Program-made: the position numbers and the translations under genes
Part shown: positions 51,227-57,705 of the stretch, piece by piece
Layout: each line of letters opens with the position of its first letter
Position numbering within the stretch: the first letter of the stretch is position 1
Assembly (NCBI GenBank): GCA_900318345.1
Contig: ONKD01000006.1
Coordinates: 1-64,000, forward strand
From: an uncultured Prevotellaceae bacterium
Lineage (GTDB): Bacteria > Bacteroidota > Bacteroidia > Bacteroidales > Muribaculaceae
DNA: 64,000 bases
Direction of reading: 5' to 3'
Notes under the pieces: generated by a model
Told to the model about the DNA's origin: nothing
Seen by the model: only the letters and a program-made list of their open reading frames with translations
Databases searched by the model: none

Positions 51227-52255
51227 CTATTTTTTACTTAGTTTTTTGTATTTTTCATAGGCCTCCTGGAGTTTGATGTGGTACTTATTTTTCTCGTAAC
51301 CTGCACCATTGTAACAACGAGCAAAACTTGCCCATGGTATGTTGCCAGTATGGTCAGGCTTCAGGTACCTTTGCATATTGTGATGCTTGATAAATTCCAC
51401 AAACAGATTGAGCTGTTCAGCCTCACTCGTGCACATGCGTGTAACGAATTCTTCTACTGATTTGCATCCGCAGTCTTTGAAATTTTTACCCATGATCTGG
51501 AACAGTCCCCAACTGGCTGAGGCATTGGCCGCATCAATGTTAATGTCGCGGGCCTTTTTCAAGCGGACATACTCAGCCACGCCACTCACATAGTGATCTT
51601 TAGTCCATTTCTGGTACAGAATATCACTGTCGCTATACTTGCTGGGCGTACCGTTGCATTTATCAAGTTCTTTCCAGAACACATGGCCCTCGAACAAAAT
51701 GACAGGATGATTACTGAACACATATCCCGATCCGCTCGATTCCACGTCTTTGATGGCTTTGACCACTTCAACCTCAACGTCTAACTCATTGGCGGCATTC
51801 TCATAATCCTGGTCACTGATTCCACTGTTGGAAATCCTGCTTTTGCCTAGGTTAATGAGTTTGGTCCAGGTTTTCCTTCCAACTTCACCATCAACATCCA
51901 AGCCATAGTCAGCTTGGAATTTCTCGACCGCTTGCCTGGTCAGTGGACCAAATTTACCATCGGCCGTCAATGGATATCTCAGCTCATTAAGTATGCTCTG
52001 CAGCAGCCAAGCTTTGGGATTATAGGGCTTAGACTCCCTTACAGTTCCCAGATAACCCAGCAACGTCACTTTCTTTTTCTTTATGGATCTGGACATGCCT
52101 CCAACAACCTCAGAATAAGGTTCATTAGGGTCATGACCTTCATAAGGTTCCTGAGGTTCGTTTTCATCGGAATCGAATTCGATTACTTCATTAACTTCAC
52201 TTAATAGACCACGCTCAAATAATTCAAAATCTTCTTCCATCAAAAAATCTTCCAT
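51227..52255 (-). CDS. Peptidoglycan muramidase with PG-binding domain, no signal peptide
   Basis: 342 residues. A strongly acidic N-terminal 50 residues (MEDFLMEEDFELF... DSDENEPQEPYEGHDP) is followed by a short basic patch (SRSIKKKK), a peptidoglycan-binding type 1 domain (about 80-135; PLTADGKFGPLTRQAVEKFQ, VGRKTWTKL) and an N-acetylmuramidase domain (about 155-340) with the motif KDVESSGSG (Glu172 is the candidate acid), NHPVILFEGHVFW and ASWGLFQIMGKNF. Such domain pairs are typical of phage endolysins and secreted wall-degrading toxins. There is no Sec signal peptide, so delivery must be by lysis, a holin or a dedicated secretion system. The gene is more AT-rich than its neighbours and lies next to repeat elements, suggesting transfer. 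Confidence 0.88.
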   Translation of the reverse strand: MEDFLMEEDFELFERGLLSEVNEVIEFDSDENEPQEPYEGHDPNEPYSEVVGGMSRSIKKKKVTLLGYLGTVRESKPYNPKAWLLQSILNELRYPLTADGKFGPLTRQAVEKFQADYGLDVDGEVGRKTWTKLINLGKSRISNSGISDQDYENAANELDVEVEVVKAIKDVESSGSGYVFSNHPVILFEGHVFWKELDKCNGTPSKYSDSDILYQKWTKDHYVSGVAEYVRLKKARDINIDAANASASWGLFQIMGKNFKDCGCKSVEEFVTRMCTSEAEQLNLFVEFIKHHNMQRYLKPDHTGNIPWASFARCYNGAGYEKNKYHIKLQEAYEKYKKLSKK

Positions 52256-52317
52256 AATGATTTAGGGTATTAAAATGATAAATGTTGTTTGCTCTTGGGT
52301 TAAGAATTGATATGATG

Positions 52318-52348
52318 CAAAATTACAACAAAAACGTTCTTGAACAAA
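52318..52348 (-). promoter_or_regulatory. Promoter of the muramidase gene
   Basis: On the minus strand: TTTG (52348-52345), 19-nt gap, TAATTTTG (52325-52318), 62 nt before the ATG. Confidence 0.65.
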
Positions 52349-52670
52349 GAATATATATCAATATTTATTAGTTTCCGGGGTTTTTCTATCCAGCGAAACG
52401 CCTGCTGAAATGCCTCACGCCAAGTTGTTGATACCTAAGTTGTTTATATTCAATCAAATAGATTTATTGAATAAAAGCTAAGCGTCTTTGTGTCTTGGTG
52501 TGGGATCAAACGAAAAGCTGCAATTCGTGTAGGCTGTAAAAATTTTTCACGTGAATTAATCATATAATTAATCATTCGTGCCCTGTAAATAATTGGCAAA
52601 GCTCAATAAGAAGTTGAATATCATAAACTTAAGGTGGTTTTATATTAAAGGGCTTACTCTTAAACTCGTA

Positions 52671-52876
52671 GAGCTGGCAGGGTATAGGCAGGGGTGTAGC
52701 GAAGCGGAACCCCTGTAATTGAATGCCACACACGAACATTAGCCACGTTAGTGGCGACAGATTGTGTTTCAATGATTAACTGCCGCCCCGATGGGGCTAA
52801 AGCCAATGCTGTCGACTATTGCAGGGGTTTCACTCGGCTTTGCCTCGTTACACCCCTGCCTATGCCCTGGCCGCTC
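52671..52876. repeat. 206-bp inverted-repeat element (REP/MITE-like)
   Basis: Arms 52671-52715 and 52822-52876 are imperfect reverse complements, sharing CAGGGGTT, the TACACCCCTGCCTAT core and CCCTG. Between and within them lie small perfect hairpins: GCCAC-GTTA-GTGGC, GCCCC-GAT-GGGGC and GCTCC-TAAC-GGAGC. No transposase is present. Confidence 0.7.
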
Positions 52877-53011
52877 CTAACGGAGCTTTCTCCGAACATC
52901 AATGATATTAATGAAAAATTCATGGTAATTATATGTAAAAAAACCTTCGCGTCTTTGCGTAGGATCAAACGGCTGAACAGTTTCGTCCAGGGAAAGCCTT
53001 ATGGATTTGTT

Positions 53012-53335
53012 TTAGATTTCCTCGAATTCGGCGTCGGTCACCTGCTCCTCGATGATTGTGCGGGTTTCACTTGTCGTGGTGGTTTCCTCGACGATGGTGC
53101 CGCCTGAGACTTCCTCAAAGTCGGCATACTCGCCCTCGTTGCTGGTGTAGATTTTGCGCTCGCCGGTTTCGGTGTACTCCTCCTCGGCCTCGCGGCGTGG
53201 GCGCTCGTGCTGCTGGCGGCCGCGGAACGACTCATTGACGCGGCGCTTCAGGTTCTGCATGTATAACCATCCCCGTATCAGCGGAATACCCACCAAAAGG
53301 AACAGGATCAGCAATATGAATAAAATGAGACCCAT
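53012..53335 (-). CDS. DUF4834-like small membrane protein
   Basis: 107 residues. One N-terminal span (LILFILLILFLLVGIPLIRG) followed by a basic segment (QNLKRRVNESFRGRQQ) and an acidic, Thr/Glu-rich tail (EEVSGGTIVEETTTTSETRT). The GxxYxxNEGEYADFEEV-like middle resembles Bacteroidota DUF4834 proteins. The ATG follows the pssA stop with no gap, so translation is coupled. Function unknown; its position in the phosphatidylethanolamine operon hints at a link with membrane lipid synthesis. Confidence 0.8.
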   Translation of the reverse strand: MGLILFILLILFLLVGIPLIRGWLYMQNLKRRVNESFRGRQQHERPRREAEEEYTETGERKIYTSNEGEYADFEEVSGGTIVEETTTTSETRTIIEEQVTDAEFEEI

Positions 53336-54034
53336 TTATTTCTCTCTTTTAATGATTGACAGTAGCACATAGAGCATGATGGCGGGAGCCAGCCCCCGCA
53401 ACCCCATGAGCACGACAAATGCTACAGTAGCCACTACCTGCAAATATTGTGCCCAATTTTCCTTGAGCGATGACAGGTTGTGCATCTTCAACGAGAACAT
53501 GCGCATGGTGCACACCATCAGCAGTGACAGCGCCACGATGAGCACAACCACCATCCACAGCGGGGTGGGGTACGTGGCATACCATGCCGTGAAGCCAATC
53601 CAGAAGATGGCGTTGGCGGGGATGGGCAGTCCGGTAAATACTGTTCCTTGGGTGGGGTCAGTATTGTAGCGGGCAAGCCTGATGGCGCCAAATACTGGCA
53701 GCAACATGGCCAGCAGCGCCCAATGTCCCTCACCGTGCTCAAGCATCATATTATACAGCACCATGGCCGGCGCGATGCCAAAGCTCACCAGGTCGGCCAG
53801 CGAGTCCAGCTCAGCGCCGATGTCGCTCACGGCATGCAGCATTCGTGCCACCAGTCCGTCACAAAAGTCGGCCACCGCCGCCAGCCCAATGAGTATAAAG
53901 GCCCACTGGTAGCCCTTTAGCGCCGTGCCGCACATCGGGTCAAAGCAGCTGAACGCAGCGATGCACGCCAAACACCCGCACAGCAGGTTCAGCGACGTGA
54001 TCGCGTTGGGTATGTTGTTGCGTATTGCTTTCAT
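53336..54034 (-). CDS. pssA: CDP-diacylglycerol-serine O-phosphatidyltransferase
   Basis: Makes phosphatidylserine from CDP-diacylglycerol and serine in the inner membrane. 232 residues, several transmembrane helices. The catalytic CDP-alcohol phosphotransferase signature is complete: DGLVARMLHAVSDIGAELDS-LAD (Asp-Gly-x2-Ala-Arg-x8-Gly-x3-Asp-x3-Asp, about 60-82). N-terminal NIPNAITSLNLLCGCLACI is the usual start. Eleven nucleotides after psd, so the unit encodes both steps to phosphatidylethanolamine. Confidence 0.95.
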   Translation of the reverse strand: MKAIRNNIPNAITSLNLLCGCLACIAAFSCFDPMCGTALKGYQWAFILIGLAAVADFCDGLVARMLHAVSDIGAELDSLADLVSFGIAPAMVLYNMMLEHGEGHWALLAMLLPVFGAIRLARYNTDPTQGTVFTGLPIPANAIFWIGFTAWYATYPTPLWMVVVLIVALSLLMVCTMRMFSLKMHNLSSLKENWAQYLQVVATVAFVVLMGLRGLAPAIMLYVLLSIIKREK

Positions 54035-54045
54035 GTGTCTCTTGT

Positions 54046-54729
54046 CTAGTTTTTCTTGTTGTTAAGACGTGCTATAAGGGTCTCACCGCCCCAAGTGCGG
54101 TCACCCAGTTTGACCTTGATCTCGGTGTCCAGCGGCAGGAAGATATCCACCCTCGAACCGAACTTGATAAACCCGATGAAGTCGTTGATATCCACTTCCT
54201 CGCCCTGCTCAACATAGGTCACGATGCGTCGTGCCACAGCACCCGCGATTTGGCGCACCAGCACCTCCTCGCCCGTACTCGTGCGGATCACGATCGACGA
54301 GCGCTCATTGTCGCTGCTCGACTTGGGCAGGTTAGCGGCCAGGAAACGTCCCGAGTGGTGCTTGTAGTAGGTGATTTCGCCCTTCACGGGCACCCAGTTG
54401 GCATGCACGTTAAATATCGTCATGAACACCGAGAGCTGGATGCAGTTGCGGTGCAGGTACTCGTCCTCATACACCTCCTCGAGCGCCACCACTGTGCCGT
54501 CAACACTCGACACCACAGCTGTGCCGTCACTGTTCTCGCCACTGAAGTGGCGACGCGGCAGCCTGAAGAAATTCAGCACCAGCAGGAACAGCACAGCCAT
54601 CAGCGCGATGAGCACCCACGCCACCGGCTTGTAGTCAAAGAACCGGTAGGCCAATGCACCACTGGCCAGTATGATCAAGAACAGCATCAGCAGGATGTTC
54701 TCGCCCTCGTGATGGATTTTGACTTTCAT
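54046..54729 (-). CDS. psd: Phosphatidylserine decarboxylase
   Basis: Converts phosphatidylserine to phosphatidylethanolamine. 227 residues, the short (archaeal-type) Psd. Two membrane segments near the N-terminus (LLMLFLIILASGALAYRFF, WVLIALMAVLFLLVLNFFR). Later VHANWVPVKGEITYYKHHSG and the self-cleavage site in IKFGSRVDIFLP, where the Gly-Ser bond is cut to form the pyruvoyl cofactor on the Ser. First gene of psd-pssA-DUF4834, with its own promoter 26 nt upstream. Confidence 0.95.
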   Translation of the reverse strand: MKVKIHHEGENILLMLFLIILASGALAYRFFDYKPVAWVLIALMAVLFLLVLNFFRLPRRHFSGENSDGTAVVSSVDGTVVALEEVYEDEYLHRNCIQLSVFMTIFNVHANWVPVKGEITYYKHHSGRFLAANLPKSSSDNERSSIVIRTSTGEEVLVRQIAGAVARRIVTYVEQGEEVDINDFIGFIKFGSRVDIFLPLDTEIKVKLGDRTWGGETLIARLNNKKN

Positions 54730-54754
54730 CTCTACGTTTTATTCGTTTAACCTG

Positions 54755-54762
54755 CAAAGATA
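54755..54762 (-). promoter_or_regulatory. Promoter -7 element of psd-pssA operon
   Basis: TATCTTTG on the minus strand, 25 nt before the psd ATG. Confidence 0.6.
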
Positions 54763-54880
54763 ATCTTTTTTAACCAATATCCACCCCAATTTCCCCCTTT
54801 TCTCACTTTTTCCCGAAAAATCACAAAAGAATCCTCCTCCAGCCCCATGAAAATCCCATAAACCTTTATGCCATATAGGC

Positions 54881-54912
54881 CCTATAAGTCTTATAAGTCC
54901 TATAAGTCTTAT
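54881..54912. repeat. 9-bp tandem repeats
   Basis: CCTATAAGT, CTTATAAGT, CCTATAAGT, then a partial CTTATTA. Related to 26270-26305 near uvrC. Confidence 0.6.
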
Positions 54913-55032
54913 TACCCCAATTAGTAAAATTCGTGGTTTTTTATTTTAAGTTGTTTGGGTTGTTTGAAGCCCAGAGCGTGGATCAAGAAAACTGCAAGGT
55001 TGCAGGAAAAAAGGGTGCATTTTCCTTATCTA

Positions 55033-55040
55033 TATCTTTG
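55033..55040 (+). promoter_or_regulatory. Promoter -7 element of the VWA gene
   Basis: TATCTTTG, 68 nt before the ATG at 55109. Confidence 0.55.
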
Positions 55041-55108
55041 CAACGTCATCGGGGGGCGAGCCCGGTGAGCCTATAATTTTATTAACCATTAAAAGAAAGG
55101 AATAAGCG

Positions 55109-55789
55109 ATGAAAACTAGAGTTTTTAATGTGATTGTTCTTGACAAGAGCGGATCGATGAGTAGTATTGCCCGTCAGGCGATCGATGGCGTGAACGAGAC
55201 CATCGGCAGCATCAAGAGTGCCCAGGAAAAGAACCCCGACCAGGAACACATGGTAACGCTCGTGGCGTTTTGCGGCTGCGAGATGCGCAGCATCTATGAC
55301 AACGTGCCAGTGGCTGAGGTGAAGCCACTCACCGACAAGGACTATCGCCCGTGCTGCATGACGCCGCTCTATGACGCCATCGGCACGACCATCACCCGCG
55401 TCCATGCCGCCAAGAGCCAGGTGAGCGACTCGTTGGCGCTGGTGACCATCATCACCGATGGCTATGAGAACGCATCGCGCGAGTATAGCCATGCTGCCAT
55501 CCGCGCGCTCATCGAGAGTTACAAGGAGCAGGGCTGGCAGTTCACCTACATCGGCGCTGATCACGACGTGGAACACGTGTCCTTCTCGCTGAGCATCGAA
55601 CATCACCTGCAGTTCGACAAGACCGCCCAGGGCACGCAGGCAATGTTCGCCAAGGAGCGCAAGTCGCGTCACCGCTGGCTGGATAAAACCGAGCGTTTGA
55701 AAAAGGAATATGGAACAATGGCATCTCCATGTGCTATGAGAGACCTCAAAAAAATGAACGATGAGGCCTATTTTGACGACGAACAATAA
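55109..55789 (+). CDS. VWA-domain protein
   Basis: 226 residues, nearly all one von Willebrand factor A fold, without signal peptide or membrane span, so probably cytoplasmic. The metal-ion-dependent adhesion site is complete: Asp-x-Ser-x-Ser in VLDKSGSMS (12-16), Thr85 in CCMTPLYDAIG and Asp117 in IITDGYENA. The C-terminal 45 residues are helical and charged. Similar short VWA proteins in bacteria serve as ligand-binding or assembly parts of signalling and conflict systems. It is followed by two genes of unknown function (56024, 56515) in the same orientation, separated by repeat elements. Partner and ligand unknown. Confidence 0.85.
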   Translation: MKTRVFNVIVLDKSGSMSSIARQAIDGVNETIGSIKSAQEKNPDQEHMVTLVAFCGCEMRSIYDNVPVAEVKPLTDKDYRPCCMTPLYDAIGTTITRVHAAKSQVSDSLALVTIITDGYENASREYSHAAIRALIESYKEQGWQFTYIGADHDVEHVSFSLSIEHHLQFDKTAQGTQAMFAKERKSRHRWLDKTERLKKEYGTMASPCAMRDLKKMNDEAYFDDEQ

Positions 55790-55828
55790 CACTAACATGA
55801 GTTCGATGAGAATAAAGTGCTGTCTATC

Positions 55829-55965
55829 AACTCCTCCCCTAAGATAGGGGAGGTGGCGCGTAGCGCCGGAGGAGTATGATTTGCCCTCAAAATATATCTA
55901 ATATAGTATCGACGCCCCCGCCGCTACCGCGGCACCCCCTCTTATCCAAGAGAGGGAGTAGCTAA
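55829..55965. repeat. Palindromic repeat element after the VWA gene
   Basis: Two arms (55829-55875 and 55912-55965) are imperfect reverse complements. Each holds smaller hairpins: CTCCCCTaagatAGGGGAG, GGCGCgtaGCGCC, and CTCTTatccAAGAG. This looks like a dispersed palindromic repeat pair (BIME-like). Confidence 0.7.
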
Positions 55966-56023
55966 CTCCCTGATCAACAAACAACAAATTCATCGAACTC
56001 ACTTTAACTTATTATCGATTATT

Positions 56024-56260
56024 ATGGACATGACAATCATTCAACCTAATCTTGTTGATGGGGCCGTTCCCATCATTTGCAGAATCCCCAGTTACTCGAT
56101 GTCGCAGTGGCTGGTGCAGATTGATGACCAGACCATCCGCATCGAGTCGAGCAACAGGGTGGTGGCTTACTTGAAGGCTAGGCTGCTGTTCCCCAGCGCC
56201 AAGCGCATCCGTGTCGTGAAGCAGGTGAAAAAGCGCGAGCGCGACATCTTTATCGAGTGA
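56024..56260 (+). CDS. Small hypothetical protein (78 aa)
   Basis: Starts at ATG 56024 (MDMTIIQPNL); 56030 is an alternative. Predicted alpha/beta, with SMSQWLVQIDDQTIRIESSN, then a basic C-terminus (RIRVVKQVKKRERDIFIE). No signal peptide or membrane segment. Sits between the VWA gene and the 391-residue protein, in the same direction, and is flanked by a repeat element on each side. Not recognised. Good codon use for this genome supports a real gene. Confidence 0.6.
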   Translation: MDMTIIQPNLVDGAVPIICRIPSYSMSQWLVQIDDQTIRIESSNRVVAYLKARLLFPSAKRIRVVKQVKKRERDIFIE

Positions 56261-56267
56261 GGCGAGA

Positions 56268-56446
56268 TGGCTGTGTCATAATTGCAATGCCACTACATAT
56301 ATCGGCCTACGGCCGAGAAATTTAAACAAATTAATAATGAAATTGACATTTAAAATTTATAATTATAAAAATTTTAATACAAAATTTTTTTAATTTCCCG
56401 CCCGAAGGGCGGTTATAATTCCAGCAGATGATTTATGACACAGCCA
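56268..56446. mobile_element. MITE-like element with 14-bp terminal inverted repeats
   Basis: TGGCTGTGTCATAA (56268-56281) is repeated exactly, inverted, as TTATGACACAGCCA (56433-56446). The 179-bp interior is AT-rich, with hairpins CGGCCtaCGGCCG-like (56302-56315) and CCGCCCgaaGGGCGG (56399-56412). GGCTGTGTCA-type ends are common in insertion sequences of this phylum. No transposase, and no clear target-site duplication. Confidence 0.6.
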
Positions 56447-56514
56447 CAACAGCCCTTTGGCACGATTTTTGCCGCAACTGAACTTATTAACGATTAACCA
56501 ATCCCGTCAAGATT

Positions 56515-57690
56515 ATGGAACATCCCAACGCTCAAAACCTCAAGTACGGCATCATCTACATGTATAGTGACCGCCGCTTCTCACATGGTGTGCATAATCC
56601 TGAAGCCATCGTTGAGCAGTTTGTCTATCCCCTGCAAGTCAAATGGATTGACGAGCCGGGGAGCAGCGACTTGCTATTGATAGCGAGACGATTCAACTTG
56701 GGCAACATCGGCCAATATGCCACCGTGAGCTTGACTTTAAGCCGCACGAATCGCTCGGGCGGCTGGTTTGAGGCGATACGCCATTTTGCCGATGTGCTGA
56801 TGGGCGTGACCGATATAGGTGAAGGCGACATCGTGATCGATGAGTTTGACGATGGCTATGACTACAGTGACAAATCGTCTGTCTTCAACACAATGTGTGA
56901 AGAAGCACCGACCATGCCATCGGCGGCGCCACAGGACCACACTAGGGTAGAGTGTAGTCAAGAGAACAAAGCCAAACAGGGACTGGTCAAGCGATTGAAG
57001 GAGAAACTGGAGTCCTTCCTTCCCGAGGAAAATATCCTTGAAGAGGCTGTCCCAAGAAAGGGCAAGGCATTCAACAAGTTTCATAGGGAGGCCATCCGCC
57101 TAGAGGTTGAGGAGTGCCGCGAATTTGAAATCATCGAGCGAGAGCGGGAGCGGGATTTGGAGCGCATCAAGAGGGACATCGTCAACTACATCGCCCGCTA
57201 TCACGATGACCCCAAGGAACTCATGGGCGAACTCCTGCGCGGCAAGGTGGTCGTGGGACAGCCGGGGCGCGTGCTGGTCAACGGTGACATGAAGATTGTG
57301 TTGCCCGAGTATGACGAGATGGAGGTCAAGATGCCCGCGATGAGCCGCACGCTCTATATCCTGTTCATGAAGTTGCGCAAACAGGGCATGGACGGCATCG
57401 TGTTGAAAAACATCGACCAGTACCGCGACGATATCATCGATATCTACAATCTGGTCAAGCCAGGAGCGAGAGAGCGTCGAGTGGCCCAGTCGGTCGATAA
57501 CCTGTGTGACCCGTTGAGTGATTCGCTCAACCAAGCCATATCACGCGTCAACCGCTGCATCAAGAGCGTCATCACCGACAAGAAGCTGGTTGAGCAATAC
57601 ATGATCACAGGAACCAGGGGCGAGGAATATGGCATCGCCCTCGACCCAGAATTGATGGAGTTGCCCCGCGCCGTGACGGGGGCCGAGTGA
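56515..57690 (+). CDS. Hypothetical protein, VWA-locus partner (391 aa)
   Basis: No signal peptide or membrane segment. An N-terminal alpha/beta region (1-110; YGIIYMYSDRRFSHGVHNPE), a linker rich in acid residues, a charged helical stretch likely to coil (about 186-225, with EVEECREFEIIERERERD), and a C-terminal domain (about 258-385; MPAMSRTLYILFMKL... ISRVNRCIKSVI... EYGIAL). The last part has the look of a winged helix-turn-helix of the OmpR-C type (a recognition-like helix before a Gly-rich wing, EYMITGTRGEEYGI-like), which is inference. I do not know a characterised relative. Third in a same-strand series with the VWA gene and a 78-residue ORF, it ends 15 nt before the convergent NagB-like/PIG-L gene. 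Confidence 0.7.
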   Translation: MEHPNAQNLKYGIIYMYSDRRFSHGVHNPEAIVEQFVYPLQVKWIDEPGSSDLLLIARRFNLGNIGQYATVSLTLSRTNRSGGWFEAIRHFADVLMGVTDIGEGDIVIDEFDDGYDYSDKSSVFNTMCEEAPTMPSAAPQDHTRVECSQENKAKQGLVKRLKEKLESFLPEENILEEAVPRKGKAFNKFHREAIRLEVEECREFEIIERERERDLERIKRDIVNYIARYHDDPKELMGELLRGKVVVGQPGRVLVNGDMKIVLPEYDEMEVKMPAMSRTLYILFMKLRKQGMDGIVLKNIDQYRDDIIDIYNLVKPGARERRVAQSVDNLCDPLSDSLNQAISRVNRCIKSVITDKKLVEQYMITGTRGEEYGIALDPELMELPRAVTGAE

Positions 57691-57705
57691 TAGAAATCTT
57701 AGATT

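Larger units (their letters stand above)
52256..53011. other. Repeat-rich intergenic region
   Basis: 756 bp without a gene. Contains the muramidase promoter (52318-52348), direct repeats related to GCGTCTTTG...GGATCAAACG at 52481-52515 and 52951-52972, an AT palindrome near 52557, and the 206-bp inverted-repeat element 52671-52876. Confidence 0.65.
54730..55108. other. Divergent intergenic region, psd / VWA locus
   Basis: 379 bp, no gene. Contains the psd promoter, three and a half 9-bp tandem repeats (54881-54910) and the VWA promoter (55033-55040) followed by a GC-rich patch (ATCGGGGGGCGAGCCCGGTG). Confidence 0.5.

Noticed and set aside
56268-56446. Complete insertion sequence
   Set aside because: Only 179 bp and no transposase; kept as a MITE-like element.
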